Shown here: piece by piece, positions 1-5,456 of the stretch
How the letters are laid out: every line of letters begins with the position of its first letter
How positions within the stretch are numbered: the first letter of the stretch is position 1
Source: JACZQZ01 sp046756945
GTDB taxonomy: Bacteria > Pseudomonadota > Alphaproteobacteria > Rhodospirillales > 2-02-FULL-58-16
Direction: 5' to 3'
Length of the DNA stretch: 7,143 bases
Assembly (NCBI GenBank): GCA_046756945.1
Contig: JBHHXI010000145.1
Span: 1-7,143 of the forward strand
Notes under the pieces: model-generated
Databases searched by the model: none
What the model was told of the DNA's origin: nothing
Seen by the model: only the letters and a program-made list of their open reading frames with translations
Made by a program: the position numbers and the translations under genes

Positions 1-7
1 ACACCCC

Positions 8-436
8 CTATTCCCGTTCCGATTCCGGCACGGTTGCGCGGGTGCGCTTGATGGTGCCGCGGCGGCGCTTGGTTTCCAGGCGGCGGGTTTTCGAGGCCCG
101 CGGCGGGCGCGTCCTGCGGCGTTCTTTTGGCGGCTCGGCGGCCCTGCGGACGAGGGCGACGAGCCGGGCCAGGGCGTCGGCGCGGTTCCGTTCCCGGGTG
201 CGGAACCGTTGCGCCTCGATGACCAGGACGCCGTCCGTGGTCATCCGCCGGCCGGCCAGGCGCGCCAGGCGGGCGCGCACGTCTTCGGGGAGGGTCGCGG
301 CGTTGGCCACGTCGAAGCGCAACTGCACCGCCGTCGCCACCTTGTTGACGTTCTGCCCGCCCGGGCCCGAGGCGCGGATGAAGCGCTCCTCGATGGCGCT
401 GTCGTCGATGGAAATGTCGGGCGTGATCGGGATCAT
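8..436 (-). CDS. arfB: Peptidyl-tRNA hydrolase ArfB (ribosome rescue factor)
   Basis: This 142-residue protein is a small class I release-factor homologue (ArfB/YaeJ family). The family hydrolyses peptidyl-tRNA on ribosomes stalled at the end of a non-stop mRNA. Residues 22-33 read ASGPGGQNVNKV, with the catalytic GGQ at 26-28, the position seen in E. coli YaeJ. There is no codon-recognition domain. The C-terminal tail (about 108-142) is strongly basic (KTRRLETKRRR and KRTR), which in this family inserts into the empty mRNA channel. Length matches the usual 135-145 residues. The ATG at 436 begins MIPITPDISID, a normal family N-terminus, but I see no clear Shine-Dalgarno sequence. It lies 30 bases after the stop of the HExxH gene on the same strand and is probably the last gene of that group. 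Identification is firm; the role is inferred from the family. Confidence 0.95.
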   Translation of the reverse strand: MIPITPDISIDDSAIEERFIRASGPGGQNVNKVATAVQLRFDVANAATLPEDVRARLARLAGRRMTTDGVLVIEAQRFRTRERNRADALARLVALVRRAAEPPKERRRTRPPRASKTRRLETKRRRGTIKRTRATVPESERE

Positions 437-466
437 GCGGCGATTTTAGCCCCGGTTACCCCGCGC

Positions 467-1153
467 CTACCAGTTCCGGCACTGGCCCGTGATGGTGCGG
501 TAGATGGCGCGGGTGTCGATCCTGTCGTTGGCCGCCTCCGTGGCCTCGTGCAGCTTGTCGAGGATGGGTGTGATCTTCTCCGATATGCGGTCCTGGACCA
601 GCTTGGCGGCCTGGTCTTGCGAGGCGACGACGAGCGGGCCGAGGCGGCGCACCGCGTCCGCCACCCGGTCGCGCACCCAGGGCGTGAAACGCGCCAGGAT
701 GCTGCGGTAGATGGCGATGTGGGCGTGTTCGTGATCGACGACGGCGCGGTGTTCGCAGGTGTCCGGGCGGTACTTGCGATCGACATAGACGACGAAATCG
801 GGATAGCCCACGGTCACGTCCACCGTCGCCGCCCGGGCGCAATACCAGGTGCCGCGAAAGGGCCGCACCGTGACCTTCGTGCGCATGTCGAGGCGGAACT
901 CGGCCACGGTAAGGCCGAGCAGGTGCCAGCCCGGGGCGCCGCGGGCACTGCCGTACTTTCGTTGAAGGCGTTGCAGGTCCCTGCCGCTGTGGCCGTTCTG
1001 CACGCTGATGCGGCCCGGCTCGGCGCGCACGCTCACCTGGACGGCGCCCGCATCGGCGGCGCACGGGGGCGCGGCGGCGGCCGGACGGGCGGCGGCACCG
1101 GGGGCAAGGACAAAGGCCAGCGCCACCCCCGGCACGGCAAGCGCGCGGCCCAT
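467..1153 (-). CDS. Exported putative zinc metallopeptidase with HExxH motif
   Basis: A 228-residue protein. Residues 1-29 look like a signal peptide: Arg near the N-terminus, an Ala/Val/Leu core, then an Ala-rich segment ending AAAAPP, so it is probably periplasmic or secreted. The key motif is HEHAH at 141-145 within VVDHEHAHIAIYRSIL, a match to the zinc-binding HExxH of gluzincin-type peptidases. Cys133 lies just before it and another Cys near the C-terminus (225). Residues 160-215 look helical and charged. The layout resembles predicted secreted Zn proteases such as DUF922, but I cannot assign the family with certainty. Start choice: ATG 1153 lacks a good Shine-Dalgarno. An in-frame GTG at 1189 overlaps the TGA of the upstream nuclease-like gene (GTGA) and would add 12 residues, suggesting possible translational coupling. 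The gene sits between the nuclease-like gene and arfB on the same strand. Confidence 0.85.
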   Translation of the reverse strand: MGRALAVPGVALAFVLAPGAAARPAAAAPPCAADAGAVQVSVRAEPGRISVQNGHSGRDLQRLQRKYGSARGAPGWHLLGLTVAEFRLDMRTKVTVRPFRGTWYCARAATVDVTVGYPDFVVYVDRKYRPDTCEHRAVVDHEHAHIAIYRSILARFTPWVRDRVADAVRRLGPLVVASQDQAAKLVQDRISEKITPILDKLHEATEAANDRIDTRAIYRTITGQCRNW

Positions 1154-1185
1154 GGCGCATCGTCGCCGCCCGGCGGCAGCGCCGG

Positions 1186-1722
1186 TCACGGCCGCCGCCA
1201 GTCCCAGGGCTTGACGAACGTGCCCCGCCACATGCCCCGCTTCGCCTTCCTGGCCGCCTCTTCCGTATCGACGTAGGCCGTCGACGTCCGGCGGTAGGCC
1301 AGCGCCCAGCCGGTGTGCACCATGTTGCGGCCGATGTCGAAGCCGCCGGCGAAGCAGACGGCGACGACGTTCCCGTCGGCGTCCCTCTCCCGCGGCCTGC
1401 ACACCACGTCCGTGCCCGTCGTCAGGTCCATCAGCGCCAGCCGGGCCAGGGTCCCGCAGTCGATGGTCCGGCCGGGCCACTGGCAGGTCTGATCCAGGGC
1501 CGGGGCCTGGATGCCGTGCAGGCGAATGCGCTGGCCCGCCACCTCGAACGTATGGCCGTCGATGACCCGCGCCTTGCCGGTGATGTCGGCCCGGGCGGGA
1601 ACGGCGGCCAGGGCGAGGACGGCGGCAAGAAGCGCCAGCACGCTGCTTCGCGGGCGCCGCCGCGCCGGCTCCTGCCGGGCCGGAGGCCCCGCGCCCCCTT
1701 GGGTTCCAGTGGCCCGCCACAT
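1186..1722 (-). CDS. Exported SNase-fold (thermonuclease-like) protein, probably catalytically inactive
   Basis: A 178-residue protein with a long basic N-region (RRRPR at 21-25), a hydrophobic core (28-41) and a likely signal peptidase site after VPARA (41-45). The mature part from DITGKARVIDG to the C-terminal WRGTFVKPWDWRRP follows the staphylococcal nuclease-like family (OB fold) from end to end. Cys80, Cys89, Cys108 and Cys123 lie where exported alphaproteobacterial members often carry them. The active site is altered. Compared with S. aureus nuclease, DGDT reads DGHT (D21 to His57), the DTPE-equivalent reads QAPA (D40 to Gln72, E43 to Ala75), and the YGR arginine (R87) is Asn118. Only the R35 equivalent (Arg67) and the first Asp (Asp55) remain. 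Nuclease activity is therefore unlikely and a binding role is more plausible. The start at 1722 has AAGG five bases upstream; ATG 1734 (four residues longer) is possible but lacks a Shine-Dalgarno. Confidence 0.88.
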   Translation of the reverse strand: MWRATGTQGGAGPPARQEPARRRPRSSVLALLAAVLALAAVPARADITGKARVIDGHTFEVAGQRIRLHGIQAPALDQTCQWPGRTIDCGTLARLALMDLTTGTDVVCRPRERDADGNVVAVCFAGGFDIGRNMVHTGWALAYRRTSTAYVDTEEAARKAKRGMWRGTFVKPWDWRRP

Positions 1723-1740
1723 ACCAGCCTTCATGAGGGA

Positions 1741-1770
1741 AGAATACAGGGTTCCGCGGGCCCGTGCCGA
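1741..1770 (-). promoter_or_regulatory. Candidate promoter for the SNase-like gene
   Basis: On the minus strand TCGGCA (1770-1765) is followed after 18 bases by TATTCT (1746-1741), each matching four of six bases of the -35 and -10 consensus. Transcription would begin near 1734, leaving a short leader that carries AAGG before the ATG at 1722. The promoter lies between the left end of the MITE-like element and the gene. The match is weak and unproven. Confidence 0.3.
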
Positions 1771-1806
1771 CACAAAATGCACGGCCACGGCGCTGCCGCC
1801 AGGGGG

Positions 1807-1841
1807 TAGTACCCTCTATCACAATAGGATGACACGTGTGA
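1807..1841 (+). repeat. Left terminal inverted repeat of the MITE-like element
   Basis: These 35 bases (including the flanking TA) pair with 2041-2075 in inverted orientation. The outer 25 bases are identical, two bases differ (1832-1833), then eight more match (ACGTGTGA at 1834-1841). Confidence 0.9.
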
Positions 1842-1845
1842 CGGT

Positions 1846-1858
1846 CATGGGTGGCCAT
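1846..1858 (+). repeat. Internal hairpin A, left arm (13 bp)
   Basis: CATGGGTGGCCAT here is the exact reverse complement of 1921-1933. Pairing continues outward to 1842/1937 with one T/G mismatch. Between the arms is a smaller hairpin, TGATGG (1882-1887) with CCATCA (1892-1897), closing a four-base loop. Confidence 0.85.
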
Positions 1859-1920
1859 TCGGCTAGGAGCGCGGTTCGACGTGATGGGGTTCCATCATGA
1901 GAGCCGCGCGACGACGTCCG

Positions 1921-1933
1921 ATGGCCACCCATG
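1921..1933 (-). repeat. Internal hairpin A, right arm (13 bp)
   Basis: ATGGCCACCCATG pairs perfectly with 1846-1858 and forms the first internal arm of the element. Confidence 0.85.
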
Positions 1934-1949
1934 GCCGCCCGAAGGGTCG

Positions 1950-1967
1950 CTTTTCGCGTCTTTTGGG
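1950..1967 (+). repeat. Internal hairpin B, left arm (18 bp)
   Basis: CTTTTCGCGTCTTTTGGG is the exact reverse complement of 2019-2036, with a 51-base spacer. The spacer holds further small palindromes: CGTCA/TGACG (1970-1974 with 1983-1987) and GTCGCGC/GCGCGAC (1990-1996 with 2004-2010). Confidence 0.88.
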
Positions 1968-2018
1968 GGCGTCAGCGCCGCTTGACGATGTCGCGCATCG
2001 CCGGCGCGACGCTTCCTG

Positions 2019-2036
2019 CCCAAAAGACGCGAAAAG
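2019..2036 (-). repeat. Internal hairpin B, right arm (18 bp)
   Basis: CCCAAAAGACGCGAAAAG pairs perfectly with 1950-1967 and completes the second internal arm just inside the right terminal repeat. Confidence 0.88.
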
Positions 2037-2040
2037 ACGA

Positions 2041-2075
2041 TCACACGTACCATCCTATTGTGATAGAGGGTACTA
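2041..2075 (-). repeat. Right terminal inverted repeat of the MITE-like element
   Basis: Inverted partner of 1807-1841, with 33 of 35 bases matching. Its outer end (2073-2075) reads CTA on the plus strand, which is the TAG stop of the lipoprotein gene on the minus strand. Confidence 0.9.
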
Positions 2076-2465
2076 GTGTTTGCAGGTGGCGCCGGCGAGG
2101 ACGCCGTCGGCGCCGTTCAGGTTGATCCACAGGGACTGGTCGCCGTCGAGGATCTTCCAGACCCGGGCGCCCGCGGGCGGACACGCCAACTGCACGATGA
2201 GGACCTTGGCGATCTTCCTGCGCGCCTTGATCTCCGCGGCCTGCTTCGGCGACAGCACCAGCACCTCCATGACCACGTTTCCGGTGTCGGAAACGTAAAC
2301 GTCGGTCGCGCGCCACACCAGGTTGGGGGGATGGGTCTTGGTATAGGCGCGCAGCCAATTGGCGGCTTCTTCAGCCCGGGCGGCGCTGCCGTCGTCGCAG
2401 GCGCCCAGCAACAGCGCCGGGATGACGGCGGCGCCGAGAAGACGCAGCGCGCCGGAGACCCTCAT
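2073..2465 (-). CDS. Small lipoprotein of unknown function
   Basis: A 130-residue protein with a classical lipoprotein signal: Arg2 and Arg8, a hydrophobic stretch (9-20) and the lipobox LGAC at 20-23, making Cys23 the lipidated residue. Asp at 24 and 25 would, by the E. coli rule, favour retention in the inner membrane, though that rule is not certain in alphaproteobacteria. The mature part is mixed alpha/beta (VWRATDVYVSDTGNVVMEVLVLS, then KIAKVLIVQLACPP) and ends GVLAGATCKH, with Cys94 and Cys128 as a possible disulphide pair. I do not recognise the family. The TAG stop is formed with bases at the edge of the adjacent MITE-like element, so the C-terminus may have been set by that insertion. 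The ATG at 2465 is the only start that gives a complete signal peptide. Confidence 0.85.
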   Translation of the reverse strand: MRVSGALRLLGAAVIPALLLGACDDGSAARAEEAANWLRAYTKTHPPNLVWRATDVYVSDTGNVVMEVLVLSPKQAAEIKARRKIAKVLIVQLACPPAGARVWKILDGDQSLWINLNGADGVLAGATCKH

Positions 2466-2541
2466 CGGACGTTGTCCGCCTGGTCCATGGCGTAAGCCTA
2501 GTGCCTATCCGCGCCAATCCGCAAGCCATCGATGCACGCCG

Positions 2542-2564
2542 GCCGCGCCGGGCGGGGGCGCGGC
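2542..2564 (-). terminator. GC-rich hairpin downstream of the GGCT-like gene
   Basis: GCCGCGCC (2542-2549) pairs perfectly with GGCGCGGC (2557-2564) around a seven-base loop, starting 11 bases past the stop at 2575. No T-tract follows on the minus strand, so it is at best a weak intrinsic terminator or an mRNA-stabilising stem. The rest of the 109-bp gap (2466-2574) shows nothing else clear. Confidence 0.35.
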
Positions 2565-2574
2565 AAGGGGAAAA

Positions 2575-3300
2575 TCAAACGGCAATGGACGTGAACCCGC
2601 CATAGGAGAAGGGGCGGCCTTGGCTTTTCAGCGTGCCGGTGCGGGCGAGGCGGGTCTTCTCTTCGGAAATCGTCTCGCGGATGAAATCATCGAGGGGGCG
2701 GTCCGGCGCCAGGCGGTCCCGCGCCAGGACCAGCACCTGTTCCTCGGTCAGGGCGGGCCACCGCCGCCCGTCGGCGGGCACGGCGGCAAGGGCGACGGGC
2801 GCATGGTCGCTGATCAGGCAGCCATGGCGGCTGACGTAGGCGAAGGCGTGGGTCAGCACGCCGCCGCCGTCCATGCGCACCTGGATGCCGTCCAGGCGTC
2901 CGAAATCATAGTTCCGCCCGACGGCCTCGGTTTCGTGCAGGCGCCGCTGCTGGGCCGGCGTCAGCCAGTTGACGAACAGGCGCACGGTGGTCCCCGGCGC
3001 AAGTTGGAGGGTCGCGGGAATCGGCCCCCGCCTGGAGAAATGAGCGGAATAGACTGCGTCGAAACCCGCCACCCCGGCGCGGATCACCGGGATCTGCCCA
3101 TCGATGAAGCCGGCCAGCTTGCGCGCCAGGCGCTCCGGCGACTGGTTGGAGCCGCAGGCGAGTACCGGCTGGCGTCCGGAAAGGTCCGGCAGCGGGCGGC
3201 CTTCCGGCAGTTCCTCGTAACCGCCGTCGGCCAGCACGTACGAGCGGGCCGGGATCCGGTAGGGATAGGACTTGGCCCACCACAGGAGATCGTGATCCAT
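2575..3300 (-). CDS. Gamma-glutamylcyclotransferase-like (GGCT-fold) protein, function unknown
   Basis: A 241-residue, apparently cytoplasmic protein with no signal peptide or membrane segment. Residues 45-62 (PVLACGSNQSPERLARKL) match the beta-strand plus glycine-rich loop that in GGCT-fold enzymes reads YGSN and binds the gamma-glutamyl group; here Tyr is replaced by Cys49. A later segment, NWLTPAQQRRLHETEAVGRNYDF (111-133), resembles the family stretch containing the catalytic Glu, with Glu123 or Glu125 as candidates. Substrate cannot be deduced, and the protein is longer than minimal GGCT domains (about 110-150 residues), with an N-terminal extension of about 44 residues and a long C-terminal part. 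The ATG at 3300 lies nine bases after the HD-GYP stop, with GAGG just upstream overlapping the end of that gene, so the two are almost certainly co-transcribed. The gene is clear; the fold assignment is moderate and rests on motif recognition. Confidence 0.85.
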   Translation of the reverse strand: MDHDLLWWAKSYPYRIPARSYVLADGGYEELPEGRPLPDLSGRQPVLACGSNQSPERLARKLAGFIDGQIPVIRAGVAGFDAVYSAHFSRRGPIPATLQLAPGTTVRLFVNWLTPAQQRRLHETEAVGRNYDFGRLDGIQVRMDGGGVLTHAFAYVSRHGCLISDHAPVALAAVPADGRRWPALTEEQVLVLARDRLAPDRPLDDFIRETISEEKTRLARTGTLKSQGRPFSYGGFTSIAV

Positions 3301-3309
3301 CGCCTCGCT

Positions 3310-5109
3310 TCATTCGCCGCGGGGATCGGCGTACGCGCCGATATCCACGTCGTCGATCTGTTCCGGCGGCAGGAATTTTTCCGCGTATTCCTTGTGAATG
3401 CCGGACTTCAGGAACAACGAGAACAGGTCGGCGTCGATGTCCCGGTCCCGGCACATGGCGGACATGATTTGGATGGCCTCGCTCAGGGTCTTGGCGGTCT
3501 TGTAGGGGCGGTCGGCCGCGGTCAGGGCCTCGAAGATGTCGGCGATGGCCATGATGCGGGCGGGGATCGACATGTCGTCCCTGTCCAGCCGGCGGGGATA
3601 GCCGGAGCCGTTTATCTTCTCGTGATGGGCGCCGGCGAATTCCGGCACCCGGCGCAGGTTCCGCGGAAACGGGAGCTTCTCCAGCATGGTGATGGTCTGC
3701 ACGATGTGGTCGTTGATCTTGAATCGTTCCTCGGGCGTCAGGGTGCCGCGCGGGATGCACAGGTTGTACACCTCGCCCAGATTGTACTGGTGCTCGGGCG
3801 TCTGCAGCCGGAAGCCCCGGTCCTCGCCGTCGGAATTGCCGGCGCCGGGCTCGTGGGGGATGATGTGCTCGTCCTTGTCCGAGAGCAGGAACTCGTCCGC
3901 CGGCAGGCCGGTCGCCGGCGCCCGTTCCTTGCGCTTCTTTTCCCCGTGGGCGAGGCCGAGCCGGTCGTCCAGGGTACGGGTCCACCGCGTCCTGGCGATG
4001 CGTTTGATTCTCTCCATGCTTTCCGGCGCCGTGGACTCGGTCCCGATGTTGTGTTCGGCGATGAAGGCGAAGTCGTCGTCCAACCGGGCCAGGCGTGCCT
4101 CCATGTCCCGGCGCAGCGCGTCCGCGTCGCCGCCGCCGTTGAGCCGCGACTTGAGGTATTCGATTTCCACGTCCCGTTTGACGACCTCGAAGCGGGTGCG
4201 GATCTCGTGGATGCGGTTAAACAGGGTCTCCAGTTTGGTCGCCTTGTCGACCACGTATTCCGGCGTCGTGATCTTGCCGCAGTCGTGCAGCCACGCCGCG
4301 ATATGCAGCTCGTACCATTCGTCCTCGGTGAGGTTGAAATCCGCGAAGGGACGCTCCCGGGACTGGCAGGCGGCCTCGGCCAGCATCCTGGCCAGCACCG
4401 GCACGCGCTGGCAGTGGCCGCCGGTATAGGGCGACTTGGCGTCGATGGCCGAGGCGATGAGCTTGATGAAGGAGTCGAGCAGGGTCTTCTGGGACTCCAG
4501 CAGGCGCTGGTTGGCAAGCGCCACGGCGGCCTGGGAGGCCAGGGCCTCGACGAAGGGCTGAATTCCACTGTCGAAGGGGATCACCGCGCCGGTCCGGGGA
4601 TCGAGGGCGTTGAGAAGCTGGAGAACGCCGATGACATCGCCGCCCCGGTCCTTGAGGGGAACCGTGAGGAAGGATCGGGAACGGTACCCCGTTTCCCGGT
4701 CGAACGCCCTCGGTCCCGTGAAGTCGAACTCCCTGACCGCGTAGGCGTCGGGGATGTTGACGGTGGTCCCCGTGAGCGCCGCGTGGGAGGCCACGTTCTG
4801 GTGGTTGGGTCGGCCCGTGTCGCGGTCGTACAGCGGCAGCGGCGGAAAGGCAATCGCCTCGCCCGTGGTGCCCCCCTTGGCGATGTTCAGGGAATCCGTG
4901 CGCATGATCTCGAATTTCAGATGGTCGTCCTCGGTGCGCAGATACAGTGTGCCGCCGTCGGCGTTGCCCATGTCCTTGGCCTCGAGCAGGATCATCTCCA
5001 TCAGGCGGTCGTGATTGCGCTCGGCGGAAAGCGCGATGCCGATGTCGATCAGCCGCGCGAAGCCTTCAACGGGTTTGTCGTGTGCCGTGTCGGGGTTGGT
5101 GCCTGCCAT
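3310..5109 (-). CDS. GAF domain/HD-GYP phosphodiesterase (probable cyclic-di-GMP hydrolase)
   Basis: A 599-residue cytoplasmic signalling protein. Residues about 13-205 form a GAF sensor domain (GGTLYLRTEDDHLKFEI at 52-68; LTVPLKDRGGDVIGVLQLLNA at 148-168), joined by a short helix to an HD-GYP domain. Visible HD-GYP residues are His232 (GHCQRV), Glu267, His275-Asp276 with Lys279 (WLHDCGKI), His468, the HHE triad 495-497, GSGYP 501-505, IADIFEALT 522-530 and RPYK 534-537, so the metal site and GYP loop appear intact. HD-GYP enzymes hydrolyse cyclic-di-GMP; the GAF domain probably senses a small ligand or partner. An unusual insert of about 155 residues (290-445), charged and partly coiled-coil-like, separates HD from the distal half. 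Start: ATG 5109 gives a natural GAF N-terminus; ATG 5124 is an alternative. It is divergent from lysK and leads the unit with the GGCT-like gene. Confidence 0.92.
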   Translation of the reverse strand: MAGTNPDTAHDKPVEGFARLIDIGIALSAERNHDRLMEMILLEAKDMGNADGGTLYLRTEDDHLKFEIMRTDSLNIAKGGTTGEAIAFPPLPLYDRDTGRPNHQNVASHAALTGTTVNIPDAYAVREFDFTGPRAFDRETGYRSRSFLTVPLKDRGGDVIGVLQLLNALDPRTGAVIPFDSGIQPFVEALASQAAVALANQRLLESQKTLLDSFIKLIASAIDAKSPYTGGHCQRVPVLARMLAEAACQSRERPFADFNLTEDEWYELHIAAWLHDCGKITTPEYVVDKATKLETLFNRIHEIRTRFEVVKRDVEIEYLKSRLNGGGDADALRRDMEARLARLDDDFAFIAEHNIGTESTAPESMERIKRIARTRWTRTLDDRLGLAHGEKKRKERAPATGLPADEFLLSDKDEHIIPHEPGAGNSDGEDRGFRLQTPEHQYNLGEVYNLCIPRGTLTPEERFKINDHIVQTITMLEKLPFPRNLRRVPEFAGAHHEKINGSGYPRRLDRDDMSIPARIMAIADIFEALTAADRPYKTAKTLSEAIQIMSAMCRDRDIDADLFSLFLKSGIHKEYAEKFLPPEQIDDVDIGAYADPRGE

Positions 5110-5456
5110 GGTCCATCCAGTCATGCGCCCTGGCACGGTGAACGCGCCGCGCGGCCGCGTCCGCCGGTCCTTACCGAAAGCGTTGGAAACGGTCCCTCCC
5201 GCCGCCCCGGGCGTCAAACCGCCGCCATGATTCCCGTCATCGAAACGTCGCGTGAACCGTATCGGTGTTCGCGCCCAAAAACAACCGGCGCAGCGCCGCG
5301 GACCTGGTCCGGGGCGGCGCCGGCGCGCCGGTCGGGACGCCAAGCGGGCGGCTTCCCGTCCGGCCGTCCGGGGGTTCCCGCGACGGGTCCCGGTTGACGG
5401 CGCGGCGCGGCGCTTTTACGGTCCCCGGCGCGCCCATCACCTGCCGGTCCCCGGAA
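5110..5456. other. Divergent intergenic region between the HD-GYP gene and lysK
   Basis: This 347-bp gap should hold promoters for both directions. I see a promoter-like pair for lysK (5394-5422) and a related but weaker block on the minus strand (5135-5163). The open frames that cross the gap upstream of both genes are arginine/proline-rich and lack family character, so I treat them as non-coding. A short palindrome (CGGCGC, one base, GCGCCG at 5286-5298) has too small a loop to be a normal hairpin. No RNA gene or riboswitch is recognisable. Confidence 0.7.
5394..5422 (+). promoter_or_regulatory. Candidate sigma-70-type promoter for lysK
   Basis: TTGACG (5394-5399, five of six consensus -35 bases) is followed after an ideal 17-base spacer by TACGGT (5417-5422, three of six -10 bases including the key TA...T). 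Transcription would start near 5429, giving a leader of about 28 bases before the ATG at 5457. Confidence 0.45.

Larger units (their letters stand above)
1809..2073. mobile_element. MITE-like non-autonomous palindromic element, TA target duplication
   Basis: A 265-bp stretch bounded by near-perfect terminal inverted repeats of 33 bp (31 matches) beginning GTACCCTCTATCACAA. A TA dinucleotide flanks both ends (1807-1808 and 2074-2075). Small size, long terminal repeats, TA flanks and no credible transposase frame fit a miniature inverted-repeat element, with TA duplication as used by IS630/Tc1-mariner transposases. Inside lie two further hairpin arms: 1846-1858 with 1921-1933, and 1950-1967 with 2019-2036. 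Folded, the whole would make a three-way junction with the terminal repeats as the basal stem. It sits between the lipoprotein gene and the SNase-like gene and accounts for nearly all of that gap. Because TA is itself palindromic, the target duplication is suggested, not proven, and family membership is inferred. Confidence 0.75.

Noticed and set aside
209..1276. A 355-codon open frame on the plus strand, antisense to arfB, the HExxH gene and part of the SNase-like gene
   Set aside because: The translation is rich in Gly, His, Arg and Ala without domain signatures and crosses three real genes on the other strand.
1154..1858. Upstream extension of the HExxH gene's reading frame through the SNase-like gene into the palindromic element (start at 1858)
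   Set aside because: It overlaps the SNase-like gene in another frame and begins inside the MITE-like element. It is an accidental open frame; only the short GTG-1189 extension is credible.
1931..2125. A 64-codon open frame reading across the right half of the palindromic element
   Set aside because: The peptide HPIVIEGT within it also appears in the opposite-end frame simply because the terminal repeats are inverted copies. There is no transposase motif and no plausible protein.
2359..5397. A 1012-codon open frame on the plus strand, antisense to the HD-GYP and GGCT-like genes
   Set aside because: Long stop-free antisense frames are expected opposite GC-rich genes with strong third-position bias. 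The translation is low-complexity in style (Gly, Arg, Val, His) with no recognisable domain, while the opposite strand encodes two clear protein families.
5265..5456. N-terminal extension of 64 residues on lysK
   Set aside because: The added segment is Arg/Pro/Gly-rich, lies across the best promoter candidate, and class I LysRS enzymes normally start near the MSDLRDLALSSNAWPF position.
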